Below, piece by piece: positions 8,561-18,700 of a DNA stretch of 64,000 bases. The notes below the pieces were generated by a model. It was given only the letters and a program-made list of their open reading frames with translations, had not been told where the DNA came from and ran no database searches. The position numbers and the translations under genes were made by a program. The stretch's first letter is position 1, and every line of letters begins with the position of its first letter. This DNA is from Pseudoalteromonas undina (lineage in GTDB: Bacteria; Pseudomonadota; Gammaproteobacteria; Enterobacterales; Alteromonadaceae), in assembly GCF_000238275.3 (NCBI RefSeq), contig NZ_AHCF03000003.1, positions 1,674,001 to 1,738,000 on the forward strand, in the 5' to 3' direction.

Positions 8561-9622
8561 CTACTTACCGGCAGCTAATCCTTGTAAAAACTCTAAACTC
8601 TGCAATTCTTGTTTATTCGCCTGATAAGGCAGCTGCTGTAAGCTATCATAAGCAAAATCTTCAATAGTAAACTCACTCACTTTACTTTGCCCAAAGCTGT
8701 TTCGCTCACCTGGGCTTGGCGACATACGTTCAATAACAAAGTCGCTCAACCGCAAATCATTCGTTTGCTTAGGCAAAACAGACCAATGCGCTTTAAAATC
8801 AATTTGTTCGCTGCCCTCATCTAAGCGAGCTTTAGCAACTAAATGTGCTAATGGCGAAGTACCACTGTATAAGTTAGCTCTTAAGCGATATAAGCCACTT
8901 TTTATCACTGTTAAATTAGCAGGCACTATCATATTATCATTACGTGGATATGCGTTATCAAAGCTAGTTAGGGTTGCACTAGGCGGCATATATTGTATTT
9001 GTGCCACCACAGGAACCATTTTACCCGCAATGTCGGCTTCAACTAATAACTGTAAATTGCGAGGATAGTCCTCCTCACCTTTAAACGTAATTGCCAGCTC
9101 ATTGTCACGAGCAACACCGCTGTGTGTTTTTAACAGCTGTTTAGTATCAGTATTACTGAGTGCCACCTGTACTTTGTCTAAATTTTGTGCACTTATGGTT
9201 AATTTAATCGCTTGCGGATAGACATAGCGATATTGAGATAAACTTAAGGTTAACTCCCCGCCCTGCTCCCCCACTGGGCTAGTAACCGGAAAAAACTGAT
9301 TTGGCTTAAGCCGGTCTTCATCATTTACCGTTAAAGGTTGTGAATAAGGCGGGAATACTAAGTTTTGTTGATATTGCTGCGCCACCGCCGATGCTGCTTT
9401 AGCTATATCTTCATTAAACTCATGCTGCTCTTTAGGTGTTTTTTTTATGCTTGGTTTAACATCTAGTACCTTAGGTTTTGCTGGCATAGCTACAAATTCA
9501 GGTGTTTTTTTATGCTCTTTAGCTGTTGTTTGCGAAGCTGAATAACTAGCATTGCCTTTACCTAAAAACCACATCAAGCCGGTAACTATTATTACTAAAA
9601 CAATAACGTAGGATTTTTTCAT
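8561..9622 (-). CDS. Membrane-anchored protein of unknown function
   Basis: I do not recognise this 353-residue protein. It begins MKKSYVIVLVIIVTGLMWFLG, a single N-terminal membrane anchor or uncleaved signal, followed by a Lys/Pro-rich linker (about 35-70) and a large soluble part that should lie in the periplasm. The soluble part is rich in beta-prone segments (for example the stretch around LTISAQNLDKVQVALSN and a second near GLYRLRANLYSG), suggesting two or more Ig-like domains. No catalytic motif or cysteine cluster is evident. It converges on ttcA and is followed upstream by a MITE-like element, so its promoter region may have been disturbed or supplied by that insertion. Confidence 0.75.
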   Translation of the reverse strand: MKKSYVIVLVIIVTGLMWFLGKGNASYSASQTTAKEHKKTPEFVAMPAKPKVLDVKPSIKKTPKEQHEFNEDIAKAASAVAQQYQQNLVFPPYSQPLTVNDEDRLKPNQFFPVTSPVGEQGGELTLSLSQYRYVYPQAIKLTISAQNLDKVQVALSNTDTKQLLKTHSGVARDNELAITFKGEEDYPRNLQLLVEADIAGKMVPVVAQIQYMPPSATLTSFDNAYPRNDNMIVPANLTVIKSGLYRLRANLYSGTSPLAHLVAKARLDEGSEQIDFKAHWSVLPKQTNDLRLSDFVIERMSPSPGERNSFGQSKVSEFTIEDFAYDSLQQLPYQANKQELQSLEFLQGLAAGK

Positions 9623-9642
9623 TGTTATTTATCCTATAAATA

Positions 9643-9912
9643 CTAGGGTCTGTTGACCTTTCAAGGTTGAATTTGCAGCAGTCTGTTTGGTATTTAGGCA
9701 AGGCAGAGCCTATGTGGTGTGGTTATTCCCCATAAATAGGCGATAACGCAGCATCGATACCAAACAGGCGCAGCCCTTCGGGTTCTGCCTAGGGGCGATT
9801 TACTCTTTGTTGCTCGGTTTTGACTTAGCCCACTAGGTTACAAACCTCGCGCCGCGATTAAACCGCCCCTAGTTTGAACAAATTGTAATCCGCAAAGGTC
9901 AACAGACCCTAG
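9643..9912 (+). mobile_element. MITE-like element, copy 1 (inverted relative to copy 2)
   Basis: A ~270 bp non-coding element begins CTAGGGTCTGTTGACC and ends with the reverse complement GGTCAACAGACCCTAG, giving terminal inverted repeats of about 19 bp. Nested inverted repeats lie inside (CTGTTTGGTAT/ATACCAAACAG and CTAGGGGCG/CGCCCCTAG), so the RNA or single strand would fold extensively. A second, highly similar copy in the opposite orientation lies at 12767-13036. No transposase is encoded. The CTAG at both ends fits a YTAR-type 4-bp target duplication as made by some IS5-family elements, so it may be mobilised in trans; that link is an inference. Confidence 0.85.
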
Positions 9913-10044
9913 CAGTTAATCATTGTTAGAGCGATAACCTGTTGCAATTTGCATTCAGGTTTTCTTACCTAAAAATAAATAACTGCATAAAGCGAATTGG
10001 TATAAAAAAGCGTGCAACATATAAAGCCGCACGCACAATCACCT

Positions 10045-11103
10045 TTATGGGATCACATTATATATGAGCGTTGAAGCACTCAAATTATCAGAGCCTTTTA
10101 CATAGCGGTATTGTTTTTTCCAAAACCAGCTACCGGTAGTTTCATCGACAGTTTCATATCCTAATGTATCGCCAGCCACGCTAATATTATTCATTGCCAC
10201 CGTTACATTACCTTGGTGCTGCGCTTGTTGAATTTCGTTATGGCTGTAACTGTTAGTCATCATTAATGGATAATGGTATGGCATGAAGCTACTAACAGCA
10301 TCACCTTGTGATTTTAAACGCCCATTGGTATCAATATTGGCGCTACAACTGCCAAATGAGCTTACCGAGCTTGCACCGCATGATGAGTGAATAGCGACTA
10401 CCGAATCATCGTTACCACGCAAAAAGCCAGCCGTTAAACCTAAGTATGCATTACCATCGGCCACAAAGCGTAAACGCGGTGTGCGCGCATCAGGTAATGG
10501 CGCGATTCTACGTGCATTATTAACTTTTAAATCATGTAATACGCCAACCGCCTCGTTAACTTCACTGCCTAGCCACCAAGTTAATGCAGCATCTACAGCA
10601 AAATTCCACGATGCGCCGGTTAACGCACTCACCGCTAAGTCGGCTAATTCACTACCGCCACCAGCACCTGCTAAATCAAAGGTAGCAATAATATTAAGCG
10701 GTTTTAAACCCGCGTTTTCTAGCCAGTTTTCCTGGTTATCTATAATATATCGGGCAACTAAGTCACCGGTAGAGTGGGTTACAAACACGCAGCCTGGCTC
10801 GCATAAATTTGAGCGAGAGATCTGTTGTAGCTTGGGCCATACCCAATCTGTAGTAATTTTTCCTTCTATTCGTTCATACGCAGGCCAGTCAATGCGCTCG
10901 TCGGCACGGTTTACCCAATAAGACTGCCAATAGCTTTGGCCATCGTTTACTACATCACTACCTGCTTTATTGGTAAGTTGGGATACTTGCAAACCATGAA
11001 TTAAAACTACTTTATACTCTTTACTGAGCGCAGAAAAACTCATTAAGAGCCCTATTGCTGCTGCAAATAAAGTCGCGCGTTTAAAAGTGTGTGTGTTGTT
11101 CAT
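10045..11103 (-). CDS. Secreted alpha/beta-hydrolase, lipase-like
   Basis: This 352-residue protein looks like a secreted triacylglycerol lipase or esterase. An N-terminal signal peptide (about 1-27, cleavage near ALS-KEY) leads into VVLIHGLQ, where HG forms the oxyanion-hole segment, and the nucleophile elbow THSTGD with Ser111. A later Asp and His, for example in the DDSVVAIHS segment, may complete the triad. I chose the ATG at 11103, which has AAGGA five bases upstream, over the longer frame starting at 11184, whose extra 27 residues are not signal-like. It lies, with the next gene, between two inverted MITE-like elements. Confidence 0.82.
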   Translation of the reverse strand: MNNTHTFKRATLFAAAIGLLMSFSALSKEYKVVLIHGLQVSQLTNKAGSDVVNDGQSYWQSYWVNRADERIDWPAYERIEGKITTDWVWPKLQQISRSNLCEPGCVFVTHSTGDLVARYIIDNQENWLENAGLKPLNIIATFDLAGAGGGSELADLAVSALTGASWNFAVDAALTWWLGSEVNEAVGVLHDLKVNNARRIAPLPDARTPRLRFVADGNAYLGLTAGFLRGNDDSVVAIHSSCGASSVSSFGSCSANIDTNGRLKSQGDAVSSFMPYHYPLMMTNSYSHNEIQQAQHQGNVTVAMNNISVAGDTLGYETVDETTGSWFWKKQYRYVKGSDNLSASTLIYNVIP

Positions 11104-11430
11104 ATTAATCCTTAACTGATTGAATATTTTTATTATGCTTAGCTTGTTACACGCTGTTGTCAGTGCATGGTAAAAGCAGTGCATTGACCAGTATTGGGAA
11201 CAAATTTAAAAAATGCAACATTTTGTTATCATTTTCACCGTTGAAGCTAAATATTTGCGTTAAAATACGACAAAAGCGCCAAACTATTGTGTTAAACAAA
11301 ATAGCTTTATCCCCTTCTTAAGCAGTATCAATAAACTTTCTTTTAACTGTGGTTAACTATTAAACAACACTACTTTTTATTGATGTAATAGCGTAAGTTA
11401 ATTACACACGATGAAAACCAAGGAATTAAA
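11104..11430. other. Intergenic region between divergent lipase and amidohydrolase genes
   Basis: This 327-bp AT-rich stretch must hold the promoters of the two divergent genes. I see no convincing operator palindrome, RNA structure or further coding sequence in it. Confidence 0.6.
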
Positions 11431-12720
11431 ATGATAAAAAAAATAATTTTTGGCAGTGTTTTATTTACTGCAATTTCAGCGCCTAGTTTTGCTAGTAGTA
11501 TTAACACCCAACTTGAACAAGCAACACAAAGTGTAAGTGAAAAAGTCATTACATGGCGTCGCCATTTGCATCAATATCCAGAGCTGAGTAATCGCGAATT
11601 TGAAACCGCTAAGTACATTACTAACCATTTAAAATCTTTGGGTCTTGAAGTACAAACCGATGTTGCGCATACCGGTGTTGTGGCTAAATTAAGCGGTGGT
11701 AAAAAAGGCCCTTTAATCGCCCTTCGTGCCGATATGGATGCTTTACCCGTTACCGAACAAGTTGATTTACCCTTTGCCTCTAAACAAACCTCAACCTATC
11801 GTGGTAATGAAGTAGGCGTTATGCATGCCTGCGGGCACGACACTCATGTTGCTATTCTAATGGCCGTAGCAGAGTCACTGGTAAAAATTAAAGATCAATT
11901 AGCGGGTGAAGTACTGTTTGTATTTCAACCCGCTGAAGAAGGTGCCCCCGAGGGAGAAGAAGGTGGCGCTGAGCTAATGCTAAAAGAAGGTTTATTTAAA
12001 CAAAAACCTGAAGCGATGTTTGGCTTGCATGTCACCAGCTCACTTAATACTGGTCAAATTGGCTTTAGAGAAGGGCCTCTAATGGCCAGTGAAGACTCTT
12101 TCACAATTAACGTAACGGGTCGTCAAACTCATGGCTCGCGCCCTTGGAATGGCGTAGATCCCATTGTTGCTTCATCACAAATTATAATGGCAACTCAAAC
12201 AATTGCCTCTCGCCAGGTAGATGTAACTAAAGCGCCTTCTGTTATTTCATTTGGCGCGATTAACGGCGGCATACGCTCAAATATTATCCCCGATAATGTA
12301 GAGCTTATTGGTACAATTAGAACCTTTGATCAAACGATGCGTGCCGATATTAAAAAACGTTTAGCTAAAACCGCTGAACTGGTTGCCGAATCCGCGGGGG
12401 CTAAAGCTGATGTGCATATAGATCACGGCTACCCTGTAACAGTAAATAATGTTGCACTGACCCAAAAAATGACCCCTACACTTGCCCGTATTGCAGGTGC
12501 TGACAACATTATTACCACAGATTTAATTACCGGTGCAGAAGACTTTAGCTATTATGCATTAGAAACCCCTGGGCTGTTTTACTTTTTAGGTGTTACTCCA
12601 AAAGATCAAAACGCTAAAACGGCACCAAGTAATCATTCACCTCAGTTTTATGTTGACGAAAGCGCATTACAACTTGGCGTAGAATCATTATCTCAACTGG
12701 TCGTTGACTACTTACAATAA
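11431..12720 (+). CDS. Secreted M20 family amidohydrolase (aminoacylase/hippurate hydrolase type)
   Basis: M20D metallopeptidases remove acyl groups from N-acyl amino acids and related amides using two metal ions. The 429-residue protein has a signal peptide (about 1-21, ending SFAS) followed by WRRHLHQYPELSN, DMDALPV, HACGHDTH (first His near 132), and the catalytic glutamates in PAEEGAPEGEEGGAELML. GAEDFSYYALETPGLFYFLG near the C terminus supplies the last metal region. The signal peptide implies periplasmic or extracellular action, unlike cytoplasmic aminoacylases. AAGGA lies 6 bp before the ATG. It is divergent from the secreted lipase, and the pair is flanked by inverted MITE-like copies. 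Substrate is not deducible. Confidence 0.9.
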   Translation: MIKKIIFGSVLFTAISAPSFASSINTQLEQATQSVSEKVITWRRHLHQYPELSNREFETAKYITNHLKSLGLEVQTDVAHTGVVAKLSGGKKGPLIALRADMDALPVTEQVDLPFASKQTSTYRGNEVGVMHACGHDTHVAILMAVAESLVKIKDQLAGEVLFVFQPAEEGAPEGEEGGAELMLKEGLFKQKPEAMFGLHVTSSLNTGQIGFREGPLMASEDSFTINVTGRQTHGSRPWNGVDPIVASSQIIMATQTIASRQVDVTKAPSVISFGAINGGIRSNIIPDNVELIGTIRTFDQTMRADIKKRLAKTAELVAESAGAKADVHIDHGYPVTVNNVALTQKMTPTLARIAGADNIITTDLITGAEDFSYYALETPGLFYFLGVTPKDQNAKTAPSNHSPQFYVDESALQLGVESLSQLVVDYLQ

Positions 12721-12766
12721 GAACCAGCATAACAAGCACTGGGCTAATAACCTTGTGCTTGTAAAG

Positions 12767-13036
12767 CTAGGGTCTGTTGACCTTTGCGGATTAATATTTG
12801 TTCAAACTAGGGGCGGTTTAATCGCGGCGCGAGGTTTGTAACCTAGTGGACTAAGTAAAAACCGAGCAACAAAGAGTAAATCGCCCCTAGGCAGAACCCT
12901 TCGGGCAGCGCCTGTTTGGCATTGATGCTGCGTTATCGCCTATTTATGGGGAATAACCACACCACACAGGCTCTGCCTTGCTTTAATACCAAGCAGAGTG
13001 CTGCAAATTCAACCTTGAAAGGTAAGCAGACCCTAG
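12767..13036 (-). mobile_element. MITE-like element, copy 2 (inverted relative to copy 1)
   Basis: This is a second copy of the element at 9643-9912, in the opposite orientation and almost the same length. It begins CTAGGGTCTGTTGACC and ends GGTAAGCAGACCCTAG, so its right terminal repeat has two mismatches relative to copy 1. The internal segments around TTGTTCAAACTAGGGGCGG and GCGTTATCGCCTATTTATGG are shared with copy 1 in reverse complement. CTAG borders it on both sides, as in copy 1. It carries no open reading frame of note. Confidence 0.85.
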
Positions 13037-13116
13037 TGTTATTCAGCTAATATAAATCCCCAATCGCTTATCTTTTAATGTCTAATATAAATTCTCAATC
13101 TGGTAAGGACACCTCA

Positions 13117-13749
13117 ATGACGGCAGAGTATTTTAATTTTTTAAGCCTTATTGGCGTGGCATTCTTTGCAATTTCAGGTTCATTATTAGGCCACGACAAA
13201 GATATTGGTGGATTTGGTGTTGTCGTTGTTGGCTCAGTCACCGCGTTAGGCGGTGGCACGCTCAGAGATATTCTGCTTAATCAACCTGTATTTTGGATAG
13301 CCAACCCCGATTATTTATATGCCACCTATGGCGCTATTTTTGTCACCGTTATGTTTATTCGCCACTTACCTGATGTGTCTAACTATTACATGTTGCTGGT
13401 TGACGCTATTGGTATGGCTATTTTTAATGTGGTCGGTATTGAAAAAGCATTAATTGAAGGTACAACCATGGTGGTTGCGCTTACAATGGGAATGACGACG
13501 GGTATATTTGGCGGCTTAATACGTGATGTGATCTGTAGAGAAGTACCACTGGTGATGCGCGAAGAGCTATACTCCACCGCGTGTTTTGCAGGAGGCTTAA
13601 CCTATGCCACGCTATTTTTATTAGATGTCCCTTATTTATGGTGCATTATAGGTTCATTATTGGTAACCGTCTTTCTAAGATTGGGCGCACTGCATTTTGG
13701 CTGGCAACCCAACCTATTTAGAAAACGAACCCCAAAAATAAGAGATTAG
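13117..13749 (+). CDS. TRIC-family cation channel protein (YicG type)
   Basis: This 210-residue membrane protein belongs to the prokaryotic TRIC family (formerly UPF0126), homotrimeric monovalent-cation channels. About seven hydrophobic helices are visible, arranged as two similar halves each carrying a glycine-rich Arg/Asp motif: TALGGGTLRDILL in the first half and GIFGGLIRDVICREVP in the second, the signature of the family. I chose the ATG at 13117, preceded by TAAGGAC at a 7-bp spacing, over the ATG at 13078, which has no ribosome-binding site. It lies just after MITE copy 2 and converges on recD with only 13 bp between the stops. Confidence 0.88.
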   Translation: MTAEYFNFLSLIGVAFFAISGSLLGHDKDIGGFGVVVVGSVTALGGGTLRDILLNQPVFWIANPDYLYATYGAIFVTVMFIRHLPDVSNYYMLLVDAIGMAIFNVVGIEKALIEGTTMVVALTMGMTTGIFGGLIRDVICREVPLVMREELYSTACFAGGLTYATLFLLDVPYLWCIIGSLLVTVFLRLGALHFGWQPNLFRKRTPKIRD

Positions 13750-13762
13750 TATAAGTATGGCT

Positions 13763-15781
13763 TTACACTAATCGCTCATACAAGCCTGACGCCCGTGATA
13801 CACTTTTACCCATGGCCAGTTGTAGCACTTTTTTATCTGCCGCCAGCTCAAAGGTCTGTTTTGCGCGGGTAATTCCCGTGTACACTAATTGCCTATTAAT
13901 ACCGATACTCGCCTGCTTGAGCGGTGGTAACACCATCGCGGTATAACTAAACTCTGAGCCTTGGGATTTATGAATGGTCATTACATACACTTTATCGTGC
14001 GCCGGAAGCCGTGCGGGTGAAAATGCCCGTTCATTACCTTGTTCATCAATAAACACTGCCTTGAGTTGGCCGCTATCATCGGGCATTAGAATTCCTATAT
14101 CACCGTTAAATAATTTTAGCTGGTAGTCGTTTTGACTAACCATTATCGGCATCCCTATATAATGCCGCTGATTAGGATTAACGCTAATTAAACCTTGCTG
14201 CTGTAATACCCGTTCAATACGCTGGTTTAAACTATTAACGCCGTAATCGCCTTCACGTACTGCAGCAAGTAACTGATAACTGGCAAAAGCTGCATGCACT
14301 TGCGCAACACTGGCACCTTGCGCTATCAGTGTTAGGTAATTAGCATAATGACTTGCGGCACTATTTACTAACTTTTCAATTGGTGTGGAAACAAAATCAT
14401 AGTCTAAAATAATATCGCTAAAATGCCCTTCGCTACTTTGTTGTTCAACATAGTTTAATATCCCACGGTTGTTGGTATTAACCGCCAGCGCCAATTGACC
14501 TATGCCACTTTTTGCATCAAACCGATAGCTATGTTGTAAAAAGGCAATGCAGTCAGCGAGTTTAAACTCACTTTGAGTTTGCGCGTTGAGTTTTACAGTG
14601 CCATTAAAGCACAGCGTGTTCAATTGCTCACAGCGTACTTTTGAATAACGCGGTGTTTGTTCAAGTACTAACCCTTGGCATAAATCACTCATTACGCTAC
14701 CAGTATCAACCGAAGCAAGTTGGTCTTTATCGCCGAGTAAAATCAATCGAGCATGATCTGGCAAGGCCTCAATTAATTTAGCCATAAGTGATAAGTCGAC
14801 CATGCTGGCCTCATCAATAATCAATACATCAACATGCAACGGATTGCTTTTATCGTGCCGAAATTTATTGGTAAATGGCTTAACTCCCAACAACCGATGA
14901 ATGGTTTGCGCGCTTTGCGGGATCAACGAATTAATATCATCTGGTATTTCACTAAGCTTATTTTTAGCCCCTAAAATTGACTCTGTTAGTCGTGCCGCTG
15001 CTTTACCGGTGGGTGCTACTAATTTTATGCTCAATGGCGCCGCTTGATATAACGATTGTAAAATCGCTAACAGCTTTGTTACTGTGGTGGTTTTACCGGT
15101 GCCAGGTCCGCCCGTGATCACACTAAAACCTTTTGTGGCGGCAATCGCACACGCTACTTTTTGCCAATCAATGTCAATACTCGGGTCATCAGGAAAGTAA
15201 CGGGTTAATAACTGGGCAAGTACTGCATCATCAAGGTTAAGTTGTCGTTCGCTCATTGTCAGTAATCGTTGGGCAAGAGTCTGTTCATAGCCTGCTAAAC
15301 GAGAAAAATATAATCGTTGATTAAACAATTGCAGCGGCTTTTGCTCCCCAACACTGTGATGTGAGAGTAAATAACGTATTGCTGCCTCAGTCGTATAGTC
15401 ATCACTAAATGGGCTGAGAGTATCAGGCTGTGTGCCCTCTAGTTTAATAAAGTCGCTTTGACGTAAATTAAACGGATTAGTCCAGTCAACCTCTGTTAGG
15501 GTTAAACAGCTATGTTGGCTTTGCTGCGATAAACACAGCATTAAAATTATATAAAAGAGGTCGTCATACCCTTGCTGTGCGTTTGTGCCACTGAGCAATT
15601 CAGCCAGTTTTACATCAACCACTCGCACTCTATGTTCGTCCGTTAAATACGTTAGCAACGGCACGACTTCAATACTTTCGCTGGCCTGCATCGTTGGCTG
15701 TGCTGTTGTGAGCACAGGTTCATCTAAAGGCGCATCATCTAAGTCATCAAACAAACCCGGTTGTTGATTTAAATCACTCAT
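13763..15781 (-). CDS. recD: RecBCD exonuclease V subunit alpha (5'-3' helicase)
   Basis: RecD is the fast 5'-3' helicase motor of RecBCD, which processes double-strand ends for recombination and degrades foreign linear DNA. The 672-residue protein carries the Walker A motif GGPGTGKTT (about residue 220), the Walker B segment VLIIDEASMVDL, and the C-terminal helicase motif MTIHKSQGSEF with GITRAK close to the end. Its ATG overlaps the recB stop by 4 bp (ATGA), so recB and recD are coupled. Length and motif order match the normal family; no defect is visible. Confidence 0.95.
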   Translation of the reverse strand: MSDLNQQPGLFDDLDDAPLDEPVLTTAQPTMQASESIEVVPLLTYLTDEHRVRVVDVKLAELLSGTNAQQGYDDLFYIILMLCLSQQSQHSCLTLTEVDWTNPFNLRQSDFIKLEGTQPDTLSPFSDDYTTEAAIRYLLSHHSVGEQKPLQLFNQRLYFSRLAGYEQTLAQRLLTMSERQLNLDDAVLAQLLTRYFPDDPSIDIDWQKVACAIAATKGFSVITGGPGTGKTTTVTKLLAILQSLYQAAPLSIKLVAPTGKAAARLTESILGAKNKLSEIPDDINSLIPQSAQTIHRLLGVKPFTNKFRHDKSNPLHVDVLIIDEASMVDLSLMAKLIEALPDHARLILLGDKDQLASVDTGSVMSDLCQGLVLEQTPRYSKVRCEQLNTLCFNGTVKLNAQTQSEFKLADCIAFLQHSYRFDAKSGIGQLALAVNTNNRGILNYVEQQSSEGHFSDIILDYDFVSTPIEKLVNSAASHYANYLTLIAQGASVAQVHAAFASYQLLAAVREGDYGVNSLNQRIERVLQQQGLISVNPNQRHYIGMPIMVSQNDYQLKLFNGDIGILMPDDSGQLKAVFIDEQGNERAFSPARLPAHDKVYVMTIHKSQGSEFSYTAMVLPPLKQASIGINRQLVYTGITRAKQTFELAADKKVLQLAMGKSVSRASGLYERLV

Positions 15782-18700
15782 AGCATGGCTCCTTGGCTAA
15801 ACAAGCCATCTAAAATAACGACTTGATCTGCACTTAGCTGTTTAAAGTACACTCCCTCACCTGCTGGCATACCGCGTAAAAAAGTATAATAAACACCGCC
15901 TAAATGCGCCTCTATTGAATAATCGGGAATTCGCTGTTTAAGCAAGCGATGCAGCGCTACGGTATAAATTAAATACTGTAAATGATATTGGTGGCTGGTC
16001 ATGGCTTGCTCTAGCTGCTCTGGCACATAATCAGCGGCGGTACTGCCCAAATAATTCGATTTATAATCTAAAATATAATACTTGCCTTGGTAGCAAAAAA
16101 TTAAATCAATAAAGCCTTTTAGTAACCCTTTAACATGGGCAAACTCAAGTTTACTTTGGTTAAAGCCAAAATGTTTAATCAACACTTCATTAAGCTTAGG
16201 GGCACTGAGGCTGCTAAGCGGTAAGTTAAACTCCATTTCGACTAAACAGTCACTTGGCGCTAATTGGCTCAAACTTAAATTATTCTCGCTGTTTAACGGG
16301 CAATTAAGTGCATCGAGTACCCATTGCTCGGTAATTTGCTGCCATTGCTCATCAATATGGTATTTTTCAAAAGCACGCTCAATCACAGCCGTTAAGTTTT
16401 GCTCTATATTCGTGGGATGATTTACCGGACTGGTAAAATCAAGCTGCTCAAATATTTCGTGCAAGCAACTCCCTGGTTTTGCGCCCTTTGGAAAGCTATA
16501 CGGTGAAGGAAGTTCATCTTGCTGCACGGCAAACTCATCTTTTTGATGATCTTCATCGCTGCGCCCTGGAGCAAGTTGATCAGCATGCTTTTTAAAGCTC
16601 AAAGCACTAAAGCTAGTTGCTCGCCAGTCACGTTCTATCTGCGCCGTTACTGTATTAATAAGTAAATCGTGCTGTTTAGTGTCACTATTTTTTAAGCGAA
16701 GTATGCCCTGCTCATGTAATTCGCCTGAGGTAAATTGCTGGTATTGCATAGCATGATTAGCCTCACAAAATTCACTTAAATGGGTGCGCCACACTTGGCT
16801 ACTGCTTATCTCTAATCCTGAGAACAACACATGCCCCAGCGCACTACTTTGAATTGCTAAACGGCTACTTTGCCCTTGAGAAATGTTATACACGCCCAGC
16901 GAACAAAAATGCACTGCTCGGGTCAGTGCCACATAAAGCAAACGTAAGTCTTCTGCTAAACGTTCTTGTTCGGCTTTTTGCAGGGCGTCTTCGTCTTTAC
17001 TTAAATCGTATATCAGCTTGCCATTTTGATGATAAAGCGCGTCTTTAGTTTCACGATAACCACTGGCAAATGGCATAAATACCAATGGGTATTCAAGCCC
17101 TTTAGAAGCGTGCATAGTCACAATTTTAACTAAGTTCGCATCACTTTCTAAGCGAACTTGCACTGTTTCGCCATCTTGCTGGCTCACCTTTTGCGCAAAC
17201 CAACGTAATAAACGAAGTGTCCCTTCAAGCTCTATTTGTTTTTGCTGCAGTATTTCGCCAAGGTGCCTAAAATCGGTAAGCCACCGTTCTACGTTATAGC
17301 CCAAGCCTTGCCATTTGGCACTGAGCTGATTGTGACTCAGTAAGCGTTCGAGCATTGCCATTGCCCCTTGCTTATGCCAAATATGGCTAAGTTGAGCAAA
17401 AAAGTTTAGGTGTTCTTGCCAGCTATTTTCATCATCGGCTAGAGCAAAAATATCGTTATAGCTTAAACAAAATAACGGGCCAGCTAATACACCGCGTAGT
17501 AACGCCTCATCGTACTGACCATGCAAAGCCGTTAAAAAATTGAGCAAGTGATGACTTAACTCTTGGCTAAATACACTGTCGCGCGACAAATACACACTGG
17601 CAATATTAGCTTTACTCAGCGCTTGCTTCATTATTTGTGCTTCAACGCGGTCGCGCACCAAAATACAAATATCAGCAGCGCTTACCGGCGTACTGCCAAT
17701 ACAGGCTATTCCTTGGTTTGCCTGCTCAAGTAAAGTAACAATTTTATTAGTAAAATGGGTGGCTAAATGAGCTTGCCCTAAGCCTTTACTGGTCGGCTTA
17801 TTTTTTTCATCGCCGGCTTCATCTACAAACACATTAAACTCAAACGCGGTGGCAGGTTTACCGTCAATTAAAAACGACTCATCTGCTTTTTTTCCTTTCG
17901 CTTTCACTTTATTAAATGGAATGGCGTCGTTATAAATAAAGCTGTTTTCGTATTTGCTAAATAAGCTATTTACGCTATTTACAATATCACTGCTTGAGCG
18001 AAAGTTAGTGCCCAATGTAAATTGTTGTGGCTCATCTACCGCTTCTTTTGCGCCAATGTAGGTAAATATATCTGCGCCCCTAAACCCATAAATTGCTTGT
18101 TTGGGATCGCCTATCATAGCTAAAGTGGTATTGCTTTGAGCATAAATTTTACTAAAAATCCCGTACTGAATCGGGTCAGTATCCTGAAACTCATCTATCA
18201 TTGCCACCGGAAATAACTGCGCTATTTTTTGTGCGAGCACATCACCTTGTTCACTCTTTAAGGCACTGTGTAAATTAGTCAGTAAATCGTCAGGGGTGAT
18301 CACGCTTTGTTCTTGTTTGCGTTTAACTATGGCCGCTTTTACCCAGCTCGCCGCATATTGCACTATCGCAATTTTTAACCCTTGGTTAATGGTGTTGTTA
18401 AGTGCGGCTAAGGCATCGAATTGGCTAATAAGTGGATGAGTCAGTAATGTGCCATTTTTTTTATAATTAGCGGCATTACTTAAGTTCTCGCTACTCCACA
18501 CCTCAAACGAATACTTACTGGTACCAAATTCAAAAAAGTCATCACTGCCTAAGCAAAATGCTTCAAGTGCAGCAAGACTGCCCTTTCGCCCAGGTGTTTT
18601 TGAGCCACTTAAATCGGATGCTTTAACAGCACCAATAAACTCTTGCTCTAGGCAGGCTTTTTTAAAGGCTGGAACACACGCCAAGTATTCATCTCGCGCT

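Noticed and set aside
9643..9912. Riboswitch or small RNA instead of a mobile element
   Set aside because: A second copy in the opposite orientation with the same terminal repeats shows that it is a repeated element.
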